Notes: a model not told the origin generated them from the sequence alone. Numbered from the stretch's first letter, positions 1 to 10,153 are shown. The stretch is 64,000 nt of DNA from Sinorhizobium arboris LMG 14919 (GCF_000427465.1 NZ_KE386497.1:438162-502161), one strand, 5' to 3'. Translations and numbers: made by a program.

Positions 1-2
1 AA

Positions 3-1247
3 TTGGACGACGTGATGGAAGACGTTAAGAGAGGCAGGAACGAGTTGCTGCTCGGCGCCGTCGATGCCGACTGGTTTGATCGACCGGGCAACTTCGGTCT
101 CCTGGGTAGAGGCGACACCCGCCTGCGTGCGATCGATTTGGCACCCATTTTCTTTCTCGAGATCGATATATTCGGTCAGGCAGGCGGCCCTTGGGTAGTC
201 GCGACTGGCGAGCGGATCGGAGACCAGTGGATCGAGATCATCATTGCTCCGAGCGGCGATTCGAGGCTTTACCGGAATTTGTTCGGCGACCCGGAGCCAG
301 TGACGGTCCTGTCCGCCCATGTGGTTTCGACCCAAACATCCGACGCTCTGGACGAAATGCACAGTCTGGATGAATGGACAATATCGGACGACGACCTGAC
401 CGCCCATGTCGCAAACCTCAAACATCCGAAAATCGAACGATTGGCCGTCTACGACGTCGGCCAAGGTTCGGCCAACGGCTTCAGCGAAGCCATCTGCATT
501 CCGAGGCTCTACTTTGATTTCGGAGGCGGGAGCAGGTCGCACACGAAAACGAGACCGCACGCCATTCCTCACTTCTGCCTCAGCGCCCCGCCTCTCATGG
601 TCTTGTCCCACTGGCATGATGATCACTGGTCGTCCGGCCCGATCGTCACGCGATCGCTGTCACTGACCTGGATCGCCCCTTTCCAGTCCGTGACCTCACC
701 ACATCTCGCCTTCGCCGCGTCGATCGTGTCCGCTGGCGGACGTTTGCTGGTGACCAGCGTCGCTTCGTTCTCGTTCGGAAACGCGCTCTTTCACCGCGCG
801 ACTGGTACGAGCAGAAACGATTCCGGCTATTGGGTCCAGGTCGACCCTCCCGGCGCGGGCGAACCGTTCTTTTTCCCAGCCGACGCGTCGTATCAACACA
901 TTGGGCCGCGGGCCCCCCTGACCGTGCAAGGGATCGCAGCGACCCATCACGGAGGAGACTGGAAGAACGCGATGCTGCCACCAAGTGCGGGAGCGGCGTC
1001 GCTGTGTCGCTCGATCTTCAGCTACGGCCTTTTCCCTACTGGGGCGTCGAATACCTATGGACATCCGACGACCAGGTCTACTGCGGACCATAACAAGGTG
1101 GGGTTCGTACAACTGGACACTCCTCTGAGGACAGGGGGCAGAAGCGGCAACGGGACTGGGCACGTGCATCTCGACTGGGCAGGGTCTGCCATCCCCAGTG
1201 CACCCTGTGGGAACAGCGCGTGCTACCAGAACCTCGATCAGGCTTAG
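3..1247 (+). CDS. MBL-fold metallohydrolase (ComEC-like type), possibly 5'-truncated by the window edge
   Basis: A 414-residue protein with a metallo-beta-lactamase fold signature. The metal-binding motif HWHDDH lies at about residues 203-208, preceded by a hydrophobic strand (LMVLS). A later ATHHGG at about 314 fits the next metal-binding His. The N-terminal 150 residues match nothing I recognise. The reading frame opens at a TTG only 3 bases into the window, with an ATG at 15, so the true start may lie outside the window. MBL proteins of this subtype act on phosphoesters (nucleic acids or nucleotides), but the substrate here is unknown. It faces away from the protease operon downstream, which carries another MBL protein (3619-5220). 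The two share the fold but not obvious sequence outside the metal motifs. Fold assignment is fairly secure; function is unassigned. Confidence 0.7.
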   Translation: MDDVMEDVKRGRNELLLGAVDADWFDRPGNFGLLGRGDTRLRAIDLAPIFFLEIDIFGQAGGPWVVATGERIGDQWIEIIIAPSGDSRLYRNLFGDPEPVTVLSAHVVSTQTSDALDEMHSLDEWTISDDDLTAHVANLKHPKIERLAVYDVGQGSANGFSEAICIPRLYFDFGGGSRSHTKTRPHAIPHFCLSAPPLMVLSHWHDDHWSSGPIVTRSLSLTWIAPFQSVTSPHLAFAASIVSAGGRLLVTSVASFSFGNALFHRATGTSRNDSGYWVQVDPPGAGEPFFFPADASYQHIGPRAPLTVQGIAATHHGGDWKNAMLPPSAGAASLCRSIFSYGLFPTGASNTYGHPTTRSTADHNKVGFVQLDTPLRTGGRSGNGTGHVHLDWAGSAIPSAPCGNSACYQNLDQA

Positions 1248-1989
1248 GCCCACTCACAAATCTCAATCTTAGGTCTTCAGCATGCATGAACTGTTATCTT
1301 GAAAAGCCCAGCGCACTTCTAGCGCCTGCAATAAAAGCGGCGGTCTCCGATGCGGCTCAGACAGACGAGCAAGTGCAGCGAGACCGACCACCGCCGACCT
1401 GTAATGGCGAATACAAAGGGAGACGCACGTGCTCACGATTTCTAGGCGGCCGGGAAGGCCACCCAGTAACATTTTCATGCCGTAGCTGCGGTTGATCTCG
1501 GGATCGTAGAAGCTGGAATACGCAGTAGCCTATTATCCTATTATCTGACCAATCCGTCATTGCTCTTGATAGGCCCTGGCCATGCGGACATTTCAACGTG
1601 GGCGCCACACCGCACACCCTCATCCGCGCGCAAGTCGATGCCAGGGGCGGTCAGGGCATGACCCAGTTCCTGGATGGCTGAGGCCGGCCTGTGGCTGTCG
1701 CGCTAGCCCAGAGCTGCATTCCGCTTGCGCAAGCAGCCTCGATTACCGAGAACACGCGGTTTTCTAATGTGCTCAAGGACCCCCAAGCGCATTTTCCTTT
1801 GAAGGCCTTTCCCAGGAAAGTCATGTATTTCTTACAAAGATCCGACGTTCGGGATCACGCCCGTCGTCGAAGGTCTTGATGGCTGCCGCTCGTGCCTCGT
1901 CTGATTTTGTAAACAGGGCGGCCAGTCCGCGGCCAACGCGGTGGCCTCAGGGGAGGCATCGGGAGCCGCATTGAGCAGAATATCCTTGT
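1248..1989. other. Gene-poor stretch
   Basis: No reading frame here has convincing coding character on either strand; the longest are under 95 codons and mutually overlapping. I see no tRNA, long repeat or clear terminator. It may be decayed accessory DNA, as the adjacent minus-strand fragments suggest. Confidence 0.4.
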
Positions 1990-2334
1990 CGACCTTGATC
2001 ATGTGTTTGTCTCCCCCGTTTCGGACGAGGCAACTGCGACGCGCTCCTTCATGAAGTGCGGATCTTGTCGAGATCGATCTCCTCGATATCCGTTACCGGT
2101 CGGGCTCCAGCATAGCCGTAAGGTTTCAGCTCGATTTCGAGTTCCCGACGCTCTCTGACCTCGCTTTCATCAGGATCGGCACGACCGATGACCGATGAGC
2201 TCTGCGTGACGCTTGATGCGCTCTGCGATTTTCAGGTTCCGATCAGATTCAAGTCCGAAAACCGGACTGGTGAGGATGGCTTGCGGCCGTTGACCGTAGA
2301 GATCGATCCGAACATCAAGCGGAGCGACCGACAT
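1990..2334 (-). pseudogene. Decayed minus-strand gene(s), unknown product
   Basis: On the minus strand an ATG at 2334 opens a protein-like stretch (MSVAPLDVRIDLYGQRPQ, then FGLESDRNLKIAERIKRH) that stops at 2170. The sense continues in another frame (ADPDESEVRERRELEIEL, then PVTDIEEIDLDKIRTS) to a TGA at 2049. This looks like one gene of about 95 codons broken by a frameshift. Just downstream, an ATG at 2002 begins MIKVDKDILLNAAPDASPE, which then runs into an implausible tail, so a second gene may be truncated there. I do not recognise the family. The evidence is amino-acid composition and continuity across the shift only. Confidence 0.35.
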
Positions 2335-2577
2335 CGTTGTCGGGTCAAATTCGTCCTCCTGTTATGAGGATCGGCCCGGCCTGTCTAAGCAGTCCTCGGA
2401 AGAACCGCTTAGGAGAGCTACCTACTCCCGAAGGAGGACATACGGTCTTACCCTTTCGTGACGCGTTATCTCTTATTTTTGGGCGTTCGCGCTTTCAGAG
2501 CGGCCATCTGGCTCTCGCCGTAGTGCCCCTCCTTCGGCTGCTGTTTCGGCGGCTTCCGCTTCTGCGCGGCCCTTCCC

Positions 2578-3105
2578 TCAGGCGACTTTGAGGACGAAGT
2601 ATTGGTTGGCTGAGACTTCTTTATCATTGGATCTTCCCCAGACAGTACAGACGAAGAACGAGGCATGTAGGACGACACCCAAGAGCAGTGCATAACGGGC
2701 CAGACTCAACCATTCGGCCTTGCCGTCATTCACAGCAGAATTTCTGTGATAGGCAGCTGTGTAATCGATGATACGTGCATCGAAGAACTCTTCGTTCGTC
2801 GGCGGAGTAGGGCCGAGTTTGGCAATAATTTCCTCCGGATCGGTCAGGGCTTCATAGGTCGCAATGTTTGTCACCAGCAGTGACAGGAAAAATGAAGCGG
2901 CCATCGCACCGAGAGCAACCGCGAACAGCGTGAAGCCCATGGCACTAAGCCCGTCTGCCTGCTTTTCAAGCACGAACAATGCGAAGCCGGAATACAGGGT
3001 GACCAGCGTCACATTGCTCCTGCTGTGCTCAAGCAGGGTCGCCGTGCGCTTCTCCTCCTCCTCGTAAACGGATTTGAAGAAGTCCATCTGTTCTTTTGTC
3101 GCCAT
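2578..3105 (-). CDS. Small integral membrane protein, three predicted TM helices
   Basis: A 175-residue protein if started at the ATG at 3105, which has a GGAG five bases upstream; an in-frame upstream extension has none. Hydrophobic segments lie near residues 31-48, 56-83 and 135-155. A soluble stretch between the second and third contains TDPEEIIAKLGPTPPTNEEFF. A short charged N-terminus (MATKEQMDFFKSVYEEEEKR) could form a helix in the cytosol. The layout recalls small membrane effectors of bacterial conflict systems (SLATT or Pycsar-TM type), but I cannot assign a family. It is on the same strand as the MBL/protease operon but 513 bp beyond its last gene, so it may be separately transcribed. 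Confidence 0.6.
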   Translation of the reverse strand: MATKEQMDFFKSVYEEEEKRTATLLEHSRSNVTLVTLYSGFALFVLEKQADGLSAMGFTLFAVALGAMAASFFLSLLVTNIATYEALTDPEEIIAKLGPTPPTNEEFFDARIIDYTAAYHRNSAVNDGKAEWLSLARYALLLGVVLHASFFVCTVWGRSNDKEVSANQYFVLKVA

Positions 3106-3618
3106 GACCGCTCCATGCATCGGGCGGCGGCGCTGCCGCCACCCGCCAGTTAGATCCACCGGTCATTCACCCTAGAAATGGTTCAAAGAAATCTAGGTGC
3201 GCTCGAGTTTCATATCCAACGCGTTATCTCGAGCTGGCATGTTCCCGCGGCGGTCCGCTCTCCGGCTCGCCTAATTCAATATGATACCAAATTCCCCTCT
3301 CTTGCCTCGAGCAATTGTAGGCGCTTCGCATCCGATTTCAAACACAAAGAGCGTAAATCTGAGCATTGGGGCCCGAGTAGTCTTGCTCATTACCTACGGC
3401 GATGCGCCACAAGGGGATCCCTTTTTTCGGTCAAGCTGATCGAACCAGTCCGCATTAACGCAGTCGAACAGTATGACAGTTTCAGACTCTTGTATATCCA
3501 ACGGCTCGACTTGGTCCACTCTAGCGAATAGCCTTGTCGGTCTTGGAGAATCAAAGGACGGTCGATTCTGAGTAAAGAAAGAACATCGCGGACCACCTTT
3601 GTAACTTGTACGGTTACG
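3106..3618. other. Intergenic region between MBL gene and small membrane protein gene
   Basis: This 513-bp gap separates two minus-strand genes. A 117-codon plus-strand frame (3178-3531) exists but has low-complexity, non-protein-like composition and no ribosome binding site, so I do not call it. The gap presumably holds the end of the protease operon transcript and a promoter for the membrane protein. I could not pick out a convincing terminator or promoter. Confidence 0.35.
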
Positions 3619-5220
3619 TCACTGATACCAGCTGTCATGGATTTCGTATTCGAAGTAATGGTCCTTAGTTTTCGTCCGTTTCGAAAAGTTAGCCCACTCC
3701 GCCTCTGATACATCGTCTGGTCGGATCGGCGCACCCTTGTCGCTCTGTAGAACCCTCCCACGCGCTTTCTTTTGAAGCGCGTTATAGATCGCTTTCAGCG
3801 GGTGGCGCCATGGCACCGGCTTCAGGTCCAGAGCCCAAGGTTCGTTCGCCGGAATCATGGCGGTAAATTCTTCGCGAAACTCGTCTTGTGCCATCCATGA
3901 CAGGTTCGCATAGTCATCAGATGCGGCCCCGTTCAGCGTGGCATTGTGGCTGCCGTGGTGTCCCACCTTGTAAAGAACGCACCTGGAGAGGAGGTCCCGC
4001 GCCGTAATAGCGTTTGCCGGAGCATCGGGCCGCCAACTCAATTTGCTCCAGGAGACCCAGCTTCCACGTTGTGCATCACCGGCGAAGAGCAGCACTTTAC
4101 CAGTATTCGGCAGCTCGAAAGCAAGCACGAGGCTCGTGTTGTTGACCTCGCTATTCAAGCGCAGCGCTAGCTCATCAGCGGTGCCCAACCAGTCATCGTC
4201 AATTCTGCGCCAATCATTGGGGTGCGGCGCGCGCGGCAGGTGACGGCGCCCGCTCCTCCGCATTGAGGGAGTTGCTTTCAATCCATAGTGCGAGATGAAA
4301 AACTGCGAAGCTTCGTCGGAAGCGGCACCGGCAATTTCGGATATCTGCAACCCATACCGTCTGCCAAATGGCCGGTCGGTCGTTGAATCCTCTTCATAGG
4401 CAGCGAGCAGCGTCCGACTTTCGCGGTCGCTAACCATACCCATCCTGAACTCTTCAGCACCTTGAGGATCCAAAGAAAGTAGGAGTGCTGCGTCGCGTGG
4501 TGGACCCAAAGCGAATACGCGGAGACCACTCACTCCAGGAACTTCATAAGGCCCTTTGTCCGGCCTCAGGAAATTAACACCTTTCTCAGCATGGTCCCGG
4601 ATGAACTTTATCGCTTTTTTATTGCTGACACCTGCGATGGCCATCTGTTGTGCCTCACGTAGTGACAGGTTCGGATCAGTGGACTGCAATTGCGCAGCTC
4701 TTATGGTGACCTCTATGCCGACATCTTCTTCACCAGTGTGAAACGCGAGAGCTTCTCCGATGAACCCCAAGCCGCTCCGAAGCGCATTTCCGCTTGGGTC
4801 GCCTGTAAGGCCAATCAGCGCAAGAAGCGTGTCCTCGAATCGTTTTCGCAATTGGTTCGCCAATTCATCATTGCGGTCTTCTGTCCAAGCAAGCCACACC
4901 TCGTCGATGACAATGCTGTCCCAAGCCTTGGCCGTCGGGTCGTCTACCGAACGCGCTAGGAAACCACTAACATGATCCTCATGCTCATGCGTGACCACGA
5001 CGACATGGATATGATTGTCGGTCGCTTCACCAATATCTTTGATAATCTTCTCGATCGGCCAATCGGCATTGATCTCGGATTTTTTCTTCAGGCCGCAGTC
5101 GATCAAGACATACCGGGGCGCGCCGTCGTCGCCTGGAAACGCCATAAGGAAGCAGTCTCCATGGCCCTGGCGATACATCCTTACGAGAATACTGCCAGCC
5201 GACGGGGTCAATCTTGCCAT
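3619..5220 (-). CDS. MBL-fold metallohydrolase, last gene of the RiPP/protease operon
   Basis: A 533-residue MBL-fold protein. The N-terminus has the strand YVLIDCG near 37-43 and the metal motif HEHEDH at residues 78-83. A later LLFAGDAQRG near 380 supplies the bridging Asp, and GHHGSHNA near 420 gives the final His region, as in ComEC/Rec2-type MBL domains. About 250 residues are inserted between the metal motifs, which is long for the family and could form a separate substrate-binding or regulatory part. The start codon overlaps the end of the metalloprotease gene by 13 bases, so the two are translationally coupled. It is the last gene of the minus-strand run that begins at the precursor peptide (13428). 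Likely a hydrolase of phosphoesters or small molecules; the substrate is unknown. Confidence 0.8.
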   Translation of the reverse strand: MARLTPSAGSILVRMYRQGHGDCFLMAFPGDDGAPRYVLIDCGLKKKSEINADWPIEKIIKDIGEATDNHIHVVVVTHEHEDHVSGFLARSVDDPTAKAWDSIVIDEVWLAWTEDRNDELANQLRKRFEDTLLALIGLTGDPSGNALRSGLGFIGEALAFHTGEEDVGIEVTIRAAQLQSTDPNLSLREAQQMAIAGVSNKKAIKFIRDHAEKGVNFLRPDKGPYEVPGVSGLRVFALGPPRDAALLLSLDPQGAEEFRMGMVSDRESRTLLAAYEEDSTTDRPFGRRYGLQISEIAGAASDEASQFFISHYGLKATPSMRRSGRRHLPRAPHPNDWRRIDDDWLGTADELALRLNSEVNNTSLVLAFELPNTGKVLLFAGDAQRGSWVSWSKLSWRPDAPANAITARDLLSRCVLYKVGHHGSHNATLNGAASDDYANLSWMAQDEFREEFTAMIPANEPWALDLKPVPWRHPLKAIYNALQKKARGRVLQSDKGAPIRPDDVSEAEWANFSKRTKTKDHYFEYEIHDSWYQ

Positions 5221-7427
5221 GACGCGTCCTCCTCTGAGACATGTCTATGCAACATCGCAAACGCCTCGTACTTACCTGCGTCCGAGACTACGTGGAAAGC
5301 GTCCAATGGCCGCGATCTACTCCTGGCAAGAAATTTGCGTACTTGTTCCAGTTGAGTGTTATTCGTGACGTCGCCGCGAGTGCGAATGACGCGTCGCACG
5401 CGAAAACTGCGCGCATCAATCAGCAGTGTGCAGCCCCTCCTGAAACGAAAGTCTATCTGCTCTTTCTCGTCGCCCCAAAAAGGTTCTGGCCGCCGATCCA
5501 TTTCTTGTTGTTTGGTGAGGTCGAGAAACCCTGCCCGCCTTTGGACCAGTTCTACGACATATTCTCGCTCGACTTGGCCGCGAGTGCCGCGTCTGTTCGA
5601 CATCCGGACGGAGTGAACCTGGATGGCAGGAAGCCGGGTAGCTCTGCTCCGATACACGGTAGAGGGCGCCTCCGCATCACGCGTAAGGCCTAACAGGCCC
5701 AGCAATTTTGCGTTGTCCGGATCGGTCAAGAGGCCCCAAAACAACTGGCCGTAGAAATTTTGAGCATGCCAAGTGATCTCTCGGTCGGCCGCCAAACCCA
5801 GTTCGAGTAGATTCTGTGACAGAATAGAGCTGGCAGAATGGGGCGGTCCGGACTCGATTTCATATTTTCCTGTTACCTTTGAAAGCTCGCGGTCAGGAAC
5901 TTTTGGATCGCGCTTACCGGCAAGCCGCGCCATCATCTCACTGTTCATCAGCGCCGAAATCTGTTCGGCCATTCGGTCTAATCGATCGTTTATGTTGGTT
6001 GATACATCTGGTCGATTTTTTAACTTCTTGCGGATTGCAGACGCGTCCGCAATTAACACGCCAAGCTCGGATTCAAGTTCTTGACTGTGCTGGCTCACTC
6101 CCATGTCTGCTGCGACTTCGCGAAGAGTGGGCCAAAGGAGTGTCGACTGCGAGACTGTTTGCATGCCATGCGGCACGATCCCCCATTCAACAAAGGCTTC
6201 AAGAATGGCGACCCTGTAGTTGTGTTCGTCCTCTGGGTAGAGATCAGTGTCTGCAGTGATGATCGCTCTCAGGTAATCCCCAAACGTTATGTCGACCGGC
6301 GGGCAATAATCCAGACCGCGAATACAGATTTCAAGCAGATGGGTCGCGCTTTTGGCAGCGGCTTCAGCCAGCCTGTTCACCAAATCGGGATGAATGTCTC
6401 CGGGTGGGAGAACACCCGTGCCTTGCGTCGCAATTCTGAAAAGGTCTGCCGTTCGCGACTCATACATGTTCAGAAACGCTCGAAACACAGCTGCTACCAG
6501 AATGGCGCCTCGAGCATGTGGTCCTTTTGCTCGCGACAGTGCGGCACGATCCGGTTTCCGCAACTGCCATGTACCATTGCTATCAGGACCGCCAATGGCA
6601 TCGCGTAGCGCACCACCCCGACCGAGAGCTAGTCCAAACTCCTGCGCCAATTGACCGAGCAGATGGTCGCTCCTCAAATTGCCGCGGGTTTTTGCGATCT
6701 GGCTGGTTAAGACCTGAGGGTAGGAGAAGTGCAGGAAGAGCGCGACAATATCAGCAAACCCCTCATGCAGGGCGAGCATGTCAGGATTGGTCACCTCAGA
6801 CATTCGCGGATGCAAGCCGTCTAAGAGAGCGTGAGTGGTCTCATGTGCAATGACATCGTGCGAAAGACATGAGAATATGAGGCTTCCGGGGACAACGCTA
6901 GGGTGATCAGCCTCGGCCTCAAAATATCCAAACAAGAGCGCTTTCTTACTGGGGCTGTAGTAGGCGTTAGCCTCACGTAGAGCATGGGGATATATTCTTA
7001 GGCGCCTGACGAATTCATCAGATACGAACTTGCCTTGATCGTCTCTCTTCTCACGTGGCGCCCAAAGGGCAATGCGTCCAAGCGCTTTCTCAAAGGCCGC
7101 GATTGTCGACATTGCAACCGCGTACACCATCTGCTGATGAAACTGCGGATTGGATTCAGTTGGTGCCAACCCATTGCCGACGAGGAGCTTGGGATCATCC
7201 AGATTGACCGGCGGATAAAACAAGCCGCTGGCGGGATCGACGTCTATTACTTCCAAATATTCGCCGACCGGACCGGAGAAATGACCTGGCTCCGTACGGG
7301 CCTCCATTTCACCCGGTATCGTCACAACCAGTTCATTCATCTGATATGTGGAAAGTCTACGCGCAAAGCTGGGGTCAAACGCGAATACGCGTAGCTTGCG
7401 GTCAGACGACGAAGACTCTCGTGCCAT
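5208..7427 (-). CDS. Gluzincin-type zinc metallopeptidase
   Basis: A 739-residue protein when started at the ATG at 7427, where the protein MARESSSSDRKLRVFAFD begins. The sequence upstream in the same frame overlaps the patatin gene and looks non-coding. A zinc-protease signature HETTH lies near residue 192, followed about 30 residues later by HEGFADIVALF, giving the HExxH...E(G)xAD arrangement of gluzincins (M4-like). The N-terminal 180 residues and the long C-terminal half carry no motif I recognise. There is no signal peptide, so it probably acts in the cytosol. It lies between the patatin gene (79-bp gap) and the MBL gene (13-bp overlap). In context it is probably one of several hydrolytic effectors or processing enzymes of the operon. 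Confidence 0.75.
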   Translation of the reverse strand: MARESSSSDRKLRVFAFDPSFARRLSTYQMNELVVTIPGEMEARTEPGHFSGPVGEYLEVIDVDPASGLFYPPVNLDDPKLLVGNGLAPTESNPQFHQQMVYAVAMSTIAAFEKALGRIALWAPREKRDDQGKFVSDEFVRRLRIYPHALREANAYYSPSKKALLFGYFEAEADHPSVVPGSLIFSCLSHDVIAHETTHALLDGLHPRMSEVTNPDMLALHEGFADIVALFLHFSYPQVLTSQIAKTRGNLRSDHLLGQLAQEFGLALGRGGALRDAIGGPDSNGTWQLRKPDRAALSRAKGPHARGAILVAAVFRAFLNMYESRTADLFRIATQGTGVLPPGDIHPDLVNRLAEAAAKSATHLLEICIRGLDYCPPVDITFGDYLRAIITADTDLYPEDEHNYRVAILEAFVEWGIVPHGMQTVSQSTLLWPTLREVAADMGVSQHSQELESELGVLIADASAIRKKLKNRPDVSTNINDRLDRMAEQISALMNSEMMARLAGKRDPKVPDRELSKVTGKYEIESGPPHSASSILSQNLLELGLAADREITWHAQNFYGQLFWGLLTDPDNAKLLGLLGLTRDAEAPSTVYRSRATRLPAIQVHSVRMSNRRGTRGQVEREYVVELVQRRAGFLDLTKQQEMDRRPEPFWGDEKEQIDFRFRRGCTLLIDARSFRVRRVIRTRGDVTNNTQLEQVRKFLARSRSRPLDAFHVVSDAGKYEAFAMLHRHVSEEDASWQD

Positions 7428-7506
7428 TTTAGTTAACCCCCCCTTGGGCACACGCAGCCGCGACTTGTTCGATCCGTACCTATTGGCGATGCGCTCGCAA
7501 ATTGGG

Positions 7507-8664
7507 CTATGCCTCGGGAGGGTCACCGTCTGGAGCGTCCGGTGGTCCACCCGCCGCAGGTCCAAAATATGTCCTCAGTCGCGACGCGGCGTGCGCATAG
7601 CCAGCTTTGAGCAGTAGGGTTTGCGTCCGCTTGGGCATTCGCCAGAGTCGAGTTGAAATACTCCTCGCCTCGTCAAATTCAGTTTCGGTAAGCAAAGGTG
7701 GCCGCTGGCTCTTATCATCAACGCCGGTACTCAATTGCCACATCGCGCCTTGTCTGGCGCCTGTTTTGTAAGCATGGGAGAGAATCCGCTCGCGCAAATT
7801 CTGAGACTGATCCATTGCAATATCGAGCACTCGAAGAGATTGTTGGAGCCAGTTCTGCTTTGGCTCGTCTTCGAAACTAAAAGGGTGGCCGGCATCACTC
7901 ACAAGCACGGTTCGGCAACGTCGCCAGACTGTCTCGGTGCCCAAGTTGTCGTAGACGCCACCATCCGTAAGTATAGCTTTCTCGGTGTAGGGCGCGGTCG
8001 CCATTTTACCCTTCGTGTGCGCCTCTATCGTTCCCGGTGAAAGATTGACTATTGCAGGCGAGAGAAACGGTGGAAACGCCGCTGAGGCTGCAACAACATC
8101 TGCCAGTCTCAGGTCCAGCCCCGTGAACTGGCCAATCTTGTAATCCGCAATATATGCGCGCTGAAAACGAAATGCGCTCCCTGTCATCAGATTGGTCGCA
8201 TTGAAAACAAAACGCGGCTTCACTGGGAGTTGAGACAGCGTCGAACCGTGCGTCAGATTTCGATCGTAGCTCCTAGCAGCTTCCTCGGCTGCCGACGTGA
8301 ACGGATTCAACCCTGCAAAACCTGATGCAATGTCGATGGAGTCATCCGCTTGGGAGAGCACCGGTTCCAGAAACGTCTCGCGCAAATTGGTTACGCGGCC
8401 GTTTGGATCGAAAGAAAATTTGCCATAGGCTACTGCGAGTGCGGCTGCGGCCATTGAGCCGCCGGAAACGCTAGACACTCGATCGAGTTTGTTTAACAAG
8501 CCTAATTCATTCAGTCGAAAAATTGCGCCGGCATGGAAGAGCAGCGCACGGTATCCCCCACCAGACAGGCAGAGGCCGATTGCATCTTCCAGTTTTTCAC
8601 CGTCGATCAGTGAAGTTACGTTGCTCTGATCGGAGTCAAGATCGGTTGCCTCATCGTCTGCCAT
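7507..8664 (-). CDS. Patatin-like phospholipase
   Basis: A 385-residue patatin-family lipid acyl hydrolase. The oxyanion motif GGGYRA is at residues 35-40, and the nucleophile elbow SVSGGS near 65-70 has Ser67 as the expected nucleophile. The catalytic Asp lies in LTDGGVYDN near 235. All parts of the Ser-Asp dyad are therefore present and the enzyme should be active. There is no signal peptide. Bacterial patatins act as membrane-degrading effectors in several immune systems (for example CapV in CBASS). Here it follows the clostripain-like protease by 61 bp and precedes the metalloprotease, which suggests a protein whose activity is released or directed by the other products of the operon. Confidence 0.85.
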   Translation of the reverse strand: MADDEATDLDSDQSNVTSLIDGEKLEDAIGLCLSGGGYRALLFHAGAIFRLNELGLLNKLDRVSSVSGGSMAAAALAVAYGKFSFDPNGRVTNLRETFLEPVLSQADDSIDIASGFAGLNPFTSAAEEAARSYDRNLTHGSTLSQLPVKPRFVFNATNLMTGSAFRFQRAYIADYKIGQFTGLDLRLADVVAASAAFPPFLSPAIVNLSPGTIEAHTKGKMATAPYTEKAILTDGGVYDNLGTETVWRRCRTVLVSDAGHPFSFEDEPKQNWLQQSLRVLDIAMDQSQNLRERILSHAYKTGARQGAMWQLSTGVDDKSQRPPLLTETEFDEARSISTRLWRMPKRTQTLLLKAGYAHAASRLRTYFGPAAGGPPDAPDGDPPEA

Positions 8665-8725
8665 AATGCGCCTCCACTGTCATCCTGAAAGCCAAAAGCG
8701 ACATGCAACGCGTAGTAGCAGGGGT

Positions 8726-10153
8726 CTAAGATAAAAAGTGGTACTGTTTAATTGCGTCTGACCAGCCACTAATTTGGTTTGTGAGATCAAGACTTGCGTA
8801 CGCTCCATCATAAATAGGTTTTGTTGGGAAGTAGACCGAGAGCCCCGTTGGCTTCTGTCGTTCACGTCCAAATAAGAACTCTGAACTAATAACGGAGTGT
8901 TGAAGTGCGTTTAAGAAATTCTCGATGCGTTGATCATTCTTATGGTCCTTGAGTATTGTCGCAAAGTGTCCTAGGTCCAGAAAATCAGTGTCATAAAAAC
9001 GAGTGGCGTTCTTTTCGCTTTTTGCTAGTAAGATGTACTCTGGTGCGATCATCTCAGAAATGAGTTCGCCAAGTGAGCCAAGTGCCATTGCGAGACCTTC
9101 AATTTGCTCCATGTCTATAGCAGACTGGGTAACCAGCCGTATTCGATAATCCCGCATTCCTTCTATGTAGGAAGCGACCATAGCACTGGACAAATCCCGC
9201 GCGCTGATGTTTCCATCGGCAGCCGCAATGGAGTTCACGAGCAGGTCGTAACGCCAACCGATCGCTGGCTCAATTTCTTCGGAAGCAACAACAAACGACG
9301 ATAAATTTCTAACTTGGAAGGCGACCTCCAGTCCCGCCATCAGGCACGCATCAAAGCCCAGAATGTCGAACTTGAAGGGTGTGCCCCTGCTCTGGGCGAT
9401 ATGATTAATTGCTCCAACCAAAGCGTTCTTTAGTTCGATACTGTCCAGGGCGTCGTGCTGGGACGTCTCGTCAAGACCAATAGCTCGATCAACCAGCAAC
9501 TCTAGCTCGCGATCCAGCTCATTCCGATCCCTTTCCCGCAGAGACAACATCGGAGGTCGCGCCGATGAGCGCTGCAGCGATGTTAGCAGAGCATCCCTGC
9601 CGACCAGGAATCGGCGCTCAGGTGCGGCGATAAGCGGCACGAGAGTACGTCCAATGAAGTCGGTCACAACTTCCTTAGCATTTTTTCGAAATAGAATTCG
9701 TTGAAGACGTCGTTTGTAGCGGTCCGCAAGATCAACATGGCGCATCGCCCGCGCCAAGCGCTCACCGGCAACTTCCTCTGCCTGCTCGTATATAAACTCC
9801 GGCTTCCAGCCGCTTCCATGGTTCCAGATAACCAGAGCATATCGTTCGGCAGGGTGGTTCAATACACCCCATTCGATGAACGCTTGGAGAACAGACGGAT
9901 CACCGGTGTTAGTTTCACCGATTTCATTCAAGGGCGAAATGAACCTGAAATCATAGGGCTGCCAGTTCGGGTCTTTTATGATCGGCCCCCGCAGCGCCGG
10001 TCCTCTTGTGCCGTCGCCGTATCGGTCAACCTGAACAATTAAATCGACCTGGTCAGTAGATCCAACTAACTCCATTTCGTGAAGATCTTTGACAGCAAAG
10101 CGGTCAAGATCGTTATCAGCAGCCATGAATAATAGTATAGTCCACCGTTTCAT
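8726..10153 (-). CDS. Clostripain-family (C11) cysteine protease
   Basis: A 475-residue protein with the caspase-like C11 fold. It opens with MKRWTILLFMAADNDLD, typical of the first strand of clostripains. The catalytic His lies in LVIWNHGSGW near residue 112, and the catalytic Cys in ILGFDACLMAGLEVA near residue 268. I chose the ATG at 10153 because it follows a run of G residues (ACGGGGGTGAAC), although codons upstream are open to 10168. The gene overlaps the end of the B12 radical SAM gene. C11 proteases cleave after basic residues and are often autoprocessed. In RiPP clusters, proteases of this fold can remove leaders or act as effectors. Which role applies here is not shown by the sequence. 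Confidence 0.85.
   Translation of the reverse strand: MKRWTILLFMAADNDLDRFAVKDLHEMELVGSTDQVDLIVQVDRYGDGTRGPALRGPIIKDPNWQPYDFRFISPLNEIGETNTGDPSVLQAFIEWGVLNHPAERYALVIWNHGSGWKPEFIYEQAEEVAGERLARAMRHVDLADRYKRRLQRILFRKNAKEVVTDFIGRTLVPLIAAPERRFLVGRDALLTSLQRSSARPPMLSLRERDRNELDRELELLVDRAIGLDETSQHDALDSIELKNALVGAINHIAQSRGTPFKFDILGFDACLMAGLEVAFQVRNLSSFVVASEEIEPAIGWRYDLLVNSIAAADGNISARDLSSAMVASYIEGMRDYRIRLVTQSAIDMEQIEGLAMALGSLGELISEMIAPEYILLAKSEKNATRFYDTDFLDLGHFATILKDHKNDQRIENFLNALQHSVISSEFLFGRERQKPTGLSVYFPTKPIYDGAYASLDLTNQISGWSDAIKQYHFLS

Noticed and set aside
3178..3531. 117-codon plus-strand frame in the gap before the MBL gene
   Set aside because: No ribosome-binding site, no motif and irregular composition; also runs against the direction of the operon.
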